A stretch of 47,463 nt of DNA from Pseudomonadota bacterium (GTDB taxonomy: Bacteria; Myxococcota_A; Polyangia; Haliangiales; Haliangiaceae): assembly GCA_022360315.1 (NCBI GenBank), contig JAKSDA010000105.1, positions 1-47,463 on the forward strand. The letters are read 5' to 3'. The position numbers and the translations under genes were made by a program. The notes below the pieces were generated by a model, which saw only the letters and a list, made by a program, of their open reading frames with translations, searched no databases and was not told the origin of the DNA. Position 1 is the stretch's first letter, and each line of letters begins with the position of its first letter. Below, in pieces: positions 1-7,585 of this stretch.

Positions 1-74
1 ATACGTACGATTTGCGACGCGCTGCTGCTGTCCAAAATCTCGAGACCATCCAACGCAACTGGCAGCATGACTAA
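1..74 (+). CDS. Possible C-terminal end of a gene cut by the window edge
   Basis: The third plus-strand frame is open from the window edge to a TAA at 72-74. It encodes about 23 residues ending in LETIQRNWQHD, which read like a helical protein tail. It would converge with the minus-strand gene ending at 224. The stretch is too short to identify and may be chance. Bases 75-223 hold no gene or strong hairpin that I can see. Confidence 0.3.
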   Translation, partial: TYDLRRAAAVQNLETIQRNWQHD

Positions 75-223
75 CGATTCAACCTGTTTGGTGCTCTAGT
101 AACACGACCCATTTCGGGAAAATTCGCTAACTCTCCGGGAGTACCGCCGAAATGTACCTAGAGTCGCATTTGTCGTTTCAAAGTCGTGTCACGCTCATGC
201 GTAGTTTTCTCTGGATACATCCG

Positions 224-2734
224 TTAGTTCCTGGAGATGATTTCGTGCTTCAACTGGCCCATCCGCGAGTTCCTGTCGGCAAAGTCGGCGTCGGCGACCA
301 ACATATCCCAAACGCGCTCCTGAATCTCCTTGTCGGGCGCGTGTAAAAGCCTTGAGAACACGTCGATGACAAACTCGCGACGCTTTTGTCCCTTGCGATG
401 CGTTTGTCTCCGCGACGCCTGCTCGGCCCAGCACCTAAGGAGCAGCAACCAGCGCTCGCGCAGAGTCGGCTGCAATGGCTGGATTAGATTGTCGATGACG
501 ATATAGATCTCGACCAGAAACTCCACGAGTTGCTCAGCACCATCGACCGTGTCGGCGCCCGAGCGCAGTACCGGACTCCAGCATTCGTCGTCTCCCTCGG
601 CGTTGGTCTCGAGAACGTCGAATACACAGCCCTCCCACAAAAATGCCAGACTGAGAAACGCTGTGAGTTGTTGTTGACCCGGAGATATCCAGCTGAGGAT
701 GGTCTGGATCACTGGCAAGGCTCCCCCATGGTCGAACATGCGGAGGATAGCCATAATAACCCGCAAGAAGATCTCCAGCTTTTCACCGGGAGGATAGATC
801 AACACCAGCAGCTCGAGCCAGTCCCAGTCCTTGTCGGTTCGTTGAAAATCGACTCTTCCTCCAAATGGACGCCCGACTCGCTGTTGCCGAGCTACGAGCT
901 CGCGAAACTGCTGCTCACCGTGAGCCAGGTCTTCGAGCCGCTGGACCAGATGAGTGGTGATCACTGTGTGCAGCTCGTTCATGGCGCGAGGCAGAGAGAT
1001 CTCGGCAATCTCGGCGAGACTGAGGATAGCCCCACCGACCTTTTCATCGGCCAGGACGTTTTGATAGTGCGACAAGACCGTCTCGATGTATTGTGTACTT
1101 TTGCTGGCCAGCACCCCTTGCATCAACGCACCCAGCGAGCGCCAGTCGGACACAGCCGGTTTGCCCTGTGGGTTGGCGAGCAGAGGTACGATCAGGCTAT
1201 TTGGCTCGAGCTGGCCGATACGACCCAGAGCTCGTGCACAGAGCGCTTGCAGGGGGCTGTATTCCGACTCGAGCAGCTTGTTCAGGACCGGCACGACGGT
1301 ACTGAGCAAGACGCGACCGTTGCCCAAAAGACACTCCCAAAACGTTTCGGCGCGCTCTTCCTGCTTGAATCGAATCACACCGCCGCCCAGTTCACTCTCC
1401 ACAACCGCGTCGAGCTCCTCAATGACTTGCTTTTCCACGCACAGAGATGTGGAATCGCGAGGCTGACCCGATTGTCTCAGCTCGCGGCGAATACAGTGGT
1501 AGACCCGGCGTCGCAGCAGATCGAACTGGTACCACGACGGGTTGCCGAGATCCGGTGATACGCTGCATAGAGTCAGGGTGGTCGCATAGGTCAGCAGATC
1601 GAGGTCGTTGGCCTTGTCTTCGAGAAGCCAGCTGTCGACGTTGCCGAAATGATCGACCGCCTCCGCGACGGTCAGCTCGTTGCCGAGGAGCGGGGCGAAA
1701 TAACTGCGAACAAAGCGACACAGTTTGGGGATGGTGTCGATCTTGTCGAGAACCAGATCGACACCATCGCCGAGCCATGAACTCAATGGGCTGGACTCTT
1801 GTGCTGCTCGAACACTGTCCGCTTCGGCCAGTCTGCGCAATGCCTCGTCCTCGAGGAATTTCCGGCGGGCCGGTTTGTCCGGCCCCTGCAATTGAACCTG
1901 CACACGATCGATGGAAGCGGCGAGATTTTTTATCTTGGAGTCGTCCGAGGTAAAAATAATGAATACGTTGCGCCGTTTCAGCTGCTCGCAGAGATCTTGA
2001 AAGTTGGCATCCTCGACTTCGCGGGCAAATTCCTGCAGATCGTTATTCTGGTGGTGAAATGCGTTTTTGAACAGGACGATGTGATCCCGAAAACGGTCGT
2101 CTTTGATCAAAGCTGCCAAGTCGACAGCAACATTTTGCTCGAGGTTGATCTTGCAGTCGAGTACGCCTTTCAGTTCCTGGTTGTGACACAGGGACGCGGC
2201 CGTGCCGGTCGCGATGGTACGCTTGCCGAGCTCCGCAGGACCGATCATCAAGGTGATGCGATAGGAGCCCAGTTTGTCGGCGAGCTTTCCGTCGTCTTGT
2301 GGATTGGAGACGATCTGTCTGTTCTGTTGCAGAAAATGGCTTCGAGCGTACTTATGAAAATCTTCATATATGAGCTTGTGTACGACATTGGCAGCGAATA
2401 CGTTGCGAATGTTGGTCTCGTAGAAGTGCTTACTTTGATCGACACCAGTACTGCTCGGTCCGTGCAGGTTCACGGAGGGCGCCTGGCCGTCATCAACGCC
2501 CGCGCTGTTATTGTCGGCCTGATCGTTACTGCCATCGCCGCCCTGACCGTCATTGCCATTGCCGACCGGACCGTTACTGCCAGCGCCGCTGCGGCCGTCA
2601 CGTCCGTCGCCACTGCCGGAACCGAGATTGTCATCATCGCCCCGGCGGTCGTTATTTCCATTGTTTTCGTTTCTCACTTCACCGTGGCCTTGGTTTGGGA
2701 CGCTATCTACACTGCCATTTTGCGGTTTTTCCAC
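224..2734 (-). CDS. Degenerate P-loop (STAND/AAA-like) protein with low-complexity N-terminus and helical-repeat tail
   Basis: The product has 836 residues and no signal peptide or membrane segment. Residues 5-85 are extremely rich in Gly, Asn and Asp and probably disordered. A P-loop-like motif GPAELGKRT lies at 165-173 after a hydrophobic strand. The strand expected to be Walker B (about 217-226, HIVLFKNAF) lacks an acidic residue, while FIIFTSDDS (259-267) resembles a sensor strand. From about residue 430 the protein is all helical and recalls HEAT/ARM repeats. The start is the GTG at 2734, three bases after the stop of the upstream SPFH-like gene and with AAGGGG ahead of it, so the two are probably translationally coupled. 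I infer a nucleotide-sensing or scaffold partner of the CHAT-STAND protein; the loss of Walker B acids suggests weak or no hydrolysis. The family is not firmly recognised. Confidence 0.75.
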   Translation of the reverse strand: MEKPQNGSVDSVPNQGHGEVRNENNGNNDRRGDDDNLGSGSGDGRDGRSGAGSNGPVGNGNDGQGGDGSNDQADNNSAGVDDGQAPSVNLHGPSSTGVDQSKHFYETNIRNVFAANVVHKLIYEDFHKYARSHFLQQNRQIVSNPQDDGKLADKLGSYRITLMIGPAELGKRTIATGTAASLCHNQELKGVLDCKINLEQNVAVDLAALIKDDRFRDHIVLFKNAFHHQNNDLQEFAREVEDANFQDLCEQLKRRNVFIIFTSDDSKIKNLAASIDRVQVQLQGPDKPARRKFLEDEALRRLAEADSVRAAQESSPLSSWLGDGVDLVLDKIDTIPKLCRFVRSYFAPLLGNELTVAEAVDHFGNVDSWLLEDKANDLDLLTYATTLTLCSVSPDLGNPSWYQFDLLRRRVYHCIRRELRQSGQPRDSTSLCVEKQVIEELDAVVESELGGGVIRFKQEERAETFWECLLGNGRVLLSTVVPVLNKLLESEYSPLQALCARALGRIGQLEPNSLIVPLLANPQGKPAVSDWRSLGALMQGVLASKSTQYIETVLSHYQNVLADEKVGGAILSLAEIAEISLPRAMNELHTVITTHLVQRLEDLAHGEQQFRELVARQQRVGRPFGGRVDFQRTDKDWDWLELLVLIYPPGEKLEIFLRVIMAILRMFDHGGALPVIQTILSWISPGQQQLTAFLSLAFLWEGCVFDVLETNAEGDDECWSPVLRSGADTVDGAEQLVEFLVEIYIVIDNLIQPLQPTLRERWLLLLRCWAEQASRRQTHRKGQKRREFVIDVFSRLLHAPDKEIQERVWDMLVADADFADRNSRMGQLKHEIISRN

Positions 2735-2737
2735 GGC

Positions 2738-3955
2738 TCAGGACCCCTTCAGCTGGCTCGAGAGGTTTTTTGCGTCCAGTTGTTCGAGCAGACGCCGGCG
2801 CTGCTGTCGATCGAGCTCACCCGCGCCAGCGGCGGCATCGAGCTGGCTCTTGAGCTGCTTGGAATACCTGTCGAGGAGCTCGCTATCGGACCGGTCATCG
2901 AGGATGGCTTCGGCGACCAAGTGCAGGATGGTCGATGTGCAGGCCAGCCGTTCGTCGCTGGCCTTTAGATCGGAGATGTCGTGCAGCTGGGTCGTCAGAA
3001 ATTCGAGAATTCGCGAAAACTCCCCATGGTTTGCAATGACCGGCGGTAACTGCCTAGGAGCTGTAGCAACGCCCGGCGGTGTGTTGAGATTGTAGGCACC
3101 GGCAGCGTGACCAGGATGATGGGGAACTGCCGTGGTTGAAGGCAATCCAGTAAGATCTTCGGCAAACTTGCTGAGATCACGCATACTCTTGAGATTGCTA
3201 CCAAGATAGTCGATGGTCCCGGTGACGGCCTTGCCCGCTGCGCCCTGGAAATCGAGTTGTTGTTTAAATTGTTGCTCGATTGCTCGATCTTGTTGAGTGA
3301 AGGTTCGGCTCTGTTCCGCGAGGGATCGATTGATCTGGTTTTTGGTTAGCTGCTTCTTAGCGTTCTTGGCCGCTTTGGGCAGGTCGACGTCGTCCTCCGA
3401 CAGGGTGCGCGAAATATTGATGGTCTCCAGGGCGAAGCCCATCTGCCGTGCAAACTCCTGCAGGCGCTCCATACAGCTGCCGGTTACGTTCTTGTTGTCT
3501 TGCCACCGCTGCAATAACTCGTCCTCAAACGCTGCACCGCCATCGTAGATGATGGCCCACGGCAGCCGACCCAGGCGGTCGCAGATCGTGGAGCCCGCCC
3601 GCTCAACGAGTCGGCCAAGAGGGTCGCTTTCGAGATACTCGACGATTCGCTCGGCGTCGTTCACCGCATAATCGAGCGTGATATGCACGATAAAGTCATT
3701 GACGTCATCGCGGGTCTTGCATTCGCGGTCGAAACTGTAGCGGAGGTGCGCGTCCTGGCTCACCTGGTATGCAATAAAATCTTCGTCGCGCCCAAAAAGA
3801 CCGGTCCTGAAGCGCTCGCCAGGCTGCAAGTGCTTGAGAAACTTACTTACCGCGCCACTTTTTTGTTTCTTGTATACGAGCAGCTCGTACCCGAGCGGTG
3901 CGTGCAGATCGGTCGTGTCGAATGCGATGCGATTATCGCGGGTCAGATTGGCCAT
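2738..3955 (-). CDS. SPFH/band-7-like domain protein with coiled-coil
   Basis: This 405-residue protein shows the SPFH (stomatin/prohibitin/flotillin/HflK) pattern at about 20-215. A basic turn and a segment around PGERFRTGLFGRDE come first, then alternating strands (IVHITLDYAVND, 89-100), a helix with an RLVERAGSTI core (115-124), and a terminal strand GFALETINISRTL. SPFH proteins form oligomeric rings at membranes. Residues about 215-290 are Gln/Lys/Glu-rich and probably coiled-coil; a Pro/Gly-rich linker and a helical C-terminus follow. I see no transmembrane helix, unlike most family members, so it may be a cytosolic or peripheral form. The start at 3955 has GGGGA about seven bases upstream. 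Its gene sits 72 bases after the CHAT-STAND gene and three bases before the P-loop gene, so a shared complex is likely (inference). Confidence 0.7.
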   Translation of the reverse strand: MANLTRDNRIAFDTTDLHAPLGYELLVYKKQKSGAVSKFLKHLQPGERFRTGLFGRDEDFIAYQVSQDAHLRYSFDRECKTRDDVNDFIVHITLDYAVNDAERIVEYLESDPLGRLVERAGSTICDRLGRLPWAIIYDGGAAFEDELLQRWQDNKNVTGSCMERLQEFARQMGFALETINISRTLSEDDVDLPKAAKNAKKQLTKNQINRSLAEQSRTFTQQDRAIEQQFKQQLDFQGAAGKAVTGTIDYLGSNLKSMRDLSKFAEDLTGLPSTTAVPHHPGHAAGAYNLNTPPGVATAPRQLPPVIANHGEFSRILEFLTTQLHDISDLKASDERLACTSTILHLVAEAILDDRSDSELLDRYSKQLKSQLDAAAGAGELDRQQRRRLLEQLDAKNLSSQLKGS

Positions 3956-4027
3956 TGTTTTCCCCAGTGATTGCGATTGACTGTTACCTTGATGCTGCGA
4001 CGATGGTCTCGGAAACCAGGGTGTCGA

Positions 4028-6748
4028 TCACGTATCGTCATCGTTACGGTTGTTGGAGAAGACCGTTCCTCCTGTCATGTGTTCTATAACTCCCACGCCT
4101 TGCTTGCTGTACACGTGGACAGCTCCTATAGACGGCTCTCTTGTCCGGCGTGCAGCGGCACGGTCTGGCTGTGGCGCTGCATGCTCGGGTGGCGCTGCAT
4201 GCTCGGGCTCGCTCGGGCGGTTCGTGGCTACCTTCAGTAGGCGGGCCAGCATGGCCAGATCGGCGGTCGACAGCGCCGGGTCGGCCGGGCCGGTCAGCGA
4301 CCGATCGATAGCAGAGCCGAGTCGCTCGGATTCGCCAGCGCGCAGCGAGCAGGCCACCGCCCGCCGGCCGGCTTCCGCGGCCGCCCTGCGAGCAGTGGTG
4401 TCCCTCGAATTGTACAGGCGCTCGAATTCGGCAGAATAGTGCTGGCTGTAGAATCGCCATATCTCCTGGTTGTCTTGCTCGTCGCGCGTTTCGGCTTGCC
4501 TGTTGACCTCGGCTTCGGACGCGAACAGCTCGGGCAGGGCGTCGGCGTCCCGGTCTTGCCATTGGTCGAGCTCCCGGGCCAGGGCCGGGCGATCACCGGC
4601 CAGATCAGCCAGATGCTCAAGGACCAGGGGACGGCCGCGGCTCACTCGCAGTACTCGCTGGATCAATGCGCGAGCCTCGGTGTCGTTTTCCGGCGCGTAG
4701 AGTAGCTTGGACAGTTGCGGGTCATTGCGCAGATACAGCCCGGCCTCGACCTCGCGCAGTGGGCGCAGGGGCAGGGACAAGCACGTCGTACTGGCCAGGG
4801 CTGCGAACCGGTATCGGCTGGTGAGCAGCACTCGCGAACGCGTGTCAGACAACTCCTCGCCCAGCACAGCGAGCAGCTCGTCCCAGTTCGGGTCGATGCT
4901 GGCCCGCTCGTCTGGCCCGGAAACTGGCTCCAGGATGGTTTCGAAGTTGTCGAGTACGAGTAGGATGGCTTCGTCACGCAGCGCTTCGACCAGGTTGGTG
5001 CGCATTTGTTGGTAGCGCTCGGGGCCGCGCAACCCTTTGTCCGGCTCGAGATAGATCCGGCGCCCTGGCCTGCGCTCGCAGGTCTCCTGGTACGGTTTGC
5101 TGTTGAACTCCAGTCGCGAGGCCATCTGGCGATAAAAGTCATCAATGGACAGCGGCGTGGCCCCGGGCTCGGCTCGGAATCCCACCACCCAGTCGAACTG
5201 GCGGTGCCACAGATGAATGGCCTCGGCAGCAATGGATGTCTTGCCCAGGCCGTCCGGGCCGTGGAGGATAGCCACGGCCGGTCCATCTGCGCCCAGCCAC
5301 AACTGATTGAGCCGAGTGAGCTCGCGGCTGCGGCCGACAAATAGTTCGCGCCGGTCGAGTACCCGACTGCCCCCCAGTATGAGAGGCTCCGGTCGCGGCC
5401 GCAACCTGTGCATTTGCTCGCTGCGGATGGTCGCGGGAGCGAGCAGCCGGCCTGGCTGGCCGAGCATGATCGGATTGGCGTGGTCCACCGGTAAAACGTC
5501 TGCCGCTTCGCTCTCTTGCCGCACATCGCCACGGGCCAGGAACAGGGCATCAGCCGTGGTCGTCTTGCTGTTGTCGGCGAGCAGACGCTTGTAGAACCAC
5601 CAGGCCAGCTTTCGAGCATAGCGGTCGCCCACGCTGTACCGCATGGCGACGACCTGAGGCACGCCGCTGCGCAAGAGGGCCATGGCTGTTCCGGTGTGTC
5701 CGGCCGCGCGTTCGGGATCAACGATCTCGGCCAACGATTGCCCGCCGGGGCAGTCATCGAGTTCATCGGGGCGAGTCGCGACCTGGTCGCGCAATCGAGC
5801 ATAGAGCGTGGTCCAGTCGTGCGTCCCAGCGAAAGTGCCAGACAGACACGCGGACAGAAAAAATAGCTGGGGCACAAATCCGCCGGCAGTAACCAAAAGC
5901 TCGATCAGCTCCCGACTGGTGATCCGGTCGCGACCGCCATCTTCGCCGCAAAGCTCCAGACCGTCGTGGTGACCGTGGCCACTCCAATGCACGAGATGAT
6001 AGCCACCTGCGGCTTTGATGCGCTCGCGCAGAATGGTTCGGGTCACGCCGTGACACAAGACGTCGATCTCAACCCGACGTTTGGGCAAGATTTCACGCTC
6101 GAACAGGCAGAATAGATTCTCCCGTTCCAGACGCATGGCCAGCGGCCGCGACCCCGGAGCCTCGGCGAATACCGCCAATACCCGCACGGGTTCTTTGCTC
6201 AAGGCCATTTTCTCGGCCGTGGCCAGGACCAGAGGATCGCCGCTTTTGGTGCTGTCCGTGACTGTACGCACGACCACATTGCGCTCCATGAGCGGTTTGT
6301 GATCGAGCTCGAGCCGAGCGATTTCCCACGGAATGCGGGCAAACGCGGCGACCAGAATGTCGTGGTCGACCACGTCGCCGGCGCTGGCATTGATCGGCGG
6401 ACCGACTCTTTCGAGATCCGGCAGTCGGAGCAGCAAAGTTCGGCGCTGGATGCTCTGGTCCAGGATGGTGGTGATTTCCCGGCCCAGGATATGCTGGCCC
6501 AAAAACACGCCGGGCTCGGCCAGAGGATCAACGGCGCTGGCCGAGCCGGCGTGCTCGCCATCGCCCACACGACCCGCGTAGTGCTGCACGTACCGCCAGG
6601 TGTCGAGCAAAGCCGCCCACTCGTCCAGACTGTAGTCGTCCAATCTGATCCGCTGGACAGCCAGTGGGCGTTCGTGCTGATCGAACAGGCGGAGGCGAAC
6701 CAGGCGCTTTTGCGGATCGGGGATTACGACGAGTTCAAAGTCGTGCAT
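4028..6748 (-). CDS. CHAT protease domain fused to STAND (NACHT/NB-ARC-like) NTPase
   Basis: The product has 906 residues. The CHAT (caspase-like) fold occupies about 80-410. The catalytic His is in HWSGHG (His258) and the catalytic Cys is in LSACLSG (Cys301), both intact. A linker leads to a STAND NTPase with Walker A GPDGLGKTS (497-505), Walker B AILLVLDN (594-601) and a sensor strand RVLLTSRYRF about 30-45 residues later. A helical region follows, then a short Gly/Val/Thr/Asn tail. CHAT proteases are cysteine peptidases that cut target proteins once a signal is sensed; STAND domains act as ATP-dependent switches that oligomerise. No sensor repeat such as WD or TPR follows the NTPase, so sensing may fall to neighbouring proteins. 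The start at 6748 lacks a strong Shine-Dalgarno sequence. The N-terminal 75 residues are a small beta-rich segment I cannot name. Confidence 0.9.
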   Translation of the reverse strand: MHDFELVVIPDPQKRLVRLRLFDQHERPLAVQRIRLDDYSLDEWAALLDTWRYVQHYAGRVGDGEHAGSASAVDPLAEPGVFLGQHILGREITTILDQSIQRRTLLLRLPDLERVGPPINASAGDVVDHDILVAAFARIPWEIARLELDHKPLMERNVVVRTVTDSTKSGDPLVLATAEKMALSKEPVRVLAVFAEAPGSRPLAMRLERENLFCLFEREILPKRRVEIDVLCHGVTRTILRERIKAAGGYHLVHWSGHGHHDGLELCGEDGGRDRITSRELIELLVTAGGFVPQLFFLSACLSGTFAGTHDWTTLYARLRDQVATRPDELDDCPGGQSLAEIVDPERAAGHTGTAMALLRSGVPQVVAMRYSVGDRYARKLAWWFYKRLLADNSKTTTADALFLARGDVRQESEAADVLPVDHANPIMLGQPGRLLAPATIRSEQMHRLRPRPEPLILGGSRVLDRRELFVGRSRELTRLNQLWLGADGPAVAILHGPDGLGKTSIAAEAIHLWHRQFDWVVGFRAEPGATPLSIDDFYRQMASRLEFNSKPYQETCERRPGRRIYLEPDKGLRGPERYQQMRTNLVEALRDEAILLVLDNFETILEPVSGPDERASIDPNWDELLAVLGEELSDTRSRVLLTSRYRFAALASTTCLSLPLRPLREVEAGLYLRNDPQLSKLLYAPENDTEARALIQRVLRVSRGRPLVLEHLADLAGDRPALARELDQWQDRDADALPELFASEAEVNRQAETRDEQDNQEIWRFYSQHYSAEFERLYNSRDTTARRAAAEAGRRAVACSLRAGESERLGSAIDRSLTGPADPALSTADLAMLARLLKVATNRPSEPEHAAPPEHAAPQPDRAAARRTREPSIGAVHVYSKQGVGVIEHMTGGTVFSNNRNDDDT

Positions 6749-6828
6749 GGTCTTGTGCCGATGAGCAAACCGACGCGAATACTCGTGTTCGCCGGGTTTT
6801 GCTCGGTTAATGCGGGCCCTTGCGGTCC

Positions 6829-7413
6829 CTAGTTGTTGCCGTTGTTGCCACCGTTGTCGGTGCGAACGATCGGGTCCTGTGTGAGCCAGTTATCGGGATC
6901 GTGGGGACTCTGCAGGCGAATCCACATTTCGTAATCGGTGCCGATGGTCAACTCGAGAATTACCCGCTGTACACCATCGACCAGCGCGGATTTTCGCCAC
7001 TCGACTGGACTGGCGTCACATTCGTAGTCTTCGTCGCGTCTGACCACAGCGTCGGACGCAAGCACGCCAGGCCTCTCATGCTTCCACGTGATAGGAATGG
7101 CCCTTAGCTCAAACGAATAGCTGGGATTGTCCGGGCCGCGGGCAACTCGAGCCATAAACTTCGTACCCTCGACGGTTTTGTTCGGCGACACAATATCATT
7201 GACGCCGCAGGTGTCGACCCGGGTGCACGGAGTCCATGTTTCGTATTCGCCCTTGACTTCAAAGCTGCCGGTACTGGCGGGCTGACCGTCCCAGTCGACG
7301 CGTAGCTCGATGCCGTTCTCGGCCACCTCGGCCGGGATGACCTCACGCGGGTCATTGGGGTCGAGCGGTAGGTTGGCGAGCAGTAGTTCAGTTACTGGAA
7401 GTTGCACGATCAT
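6829..7413 (-). CDS. Small beta-rich protein of unknown family
   Basis: I do not recognise this 194-residue protein. The chosen ATG at 7413 is preceded by a perfect AAGGAG. The frame stays open upstream to about 7800, and the part between 7413 and the kinase stop (7586) encodes a plausible acidic, helical peptide (including IELNQDAADRV). A longer form from a GTG inside that gap, or a damaged earlier gene, therefore cannot be excluded. The protein is predicted to be mostly beta strand, has four Cys (two in a CTRVDTC arrangement), no signal peptide, and ends in a Gly/Asn tail (GGNNGNN). It lies between the kinase and the CHAT-STAND gene and is probably co-transcribed with them. It may be an adaptor or a target of the CHAT protease (speculative). 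Confidence 0.7.
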   Translation of the reverse strand: MIVQLPVTELLLANLPLDPNDPREVIPAEVAENGIELRVDWDGQPASTGSFEVKGEYETWTPCTRVDTCGVNDIVSPNKTVEGTKFMARVARGPDNPSYSFELRAIPITWKHERPGVLASDAVVRRDEDYECDASPVEWRKSALVDGVQRVILELTIGTDYEMWIRLQSPHDPDNWLTQDPIVRTDNGGNNGNN

Positions 7414-7585
7414 ACGAATCTCCTTGGTTTTGCTGGTCTGTGAGTTCTGTGAGTACAAAGAGCGGAGTTGCCACTCCAGCTCGGATCGCACGAATCTCGT
7501 CGCGACCCGATCGGCCGCGTCCTGGTTCAGTTCGATCGTCTCTGTAACCGCGCCTTGGTCGTCGCGGTGATCGAAAACATCAGAG

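Noticed and set aside
530..2968. Long plus-strand open frames (530-1558 and 1799-2968) opposite the P-loop and SPFH genes
   Set aside because: They are antisense to proteins with recognisable domains, lack ribosome sites, and arise from high-GC codon bias.
4663..5877. 404-codon minus-strand frame within the CHAT-STAND gene
   Set aside because: Its composition (Ser, Arg, Trp, Pro and Cys rich) is typical of an out-of-frame reading; the CHAT-STAND frame has intact motifs.
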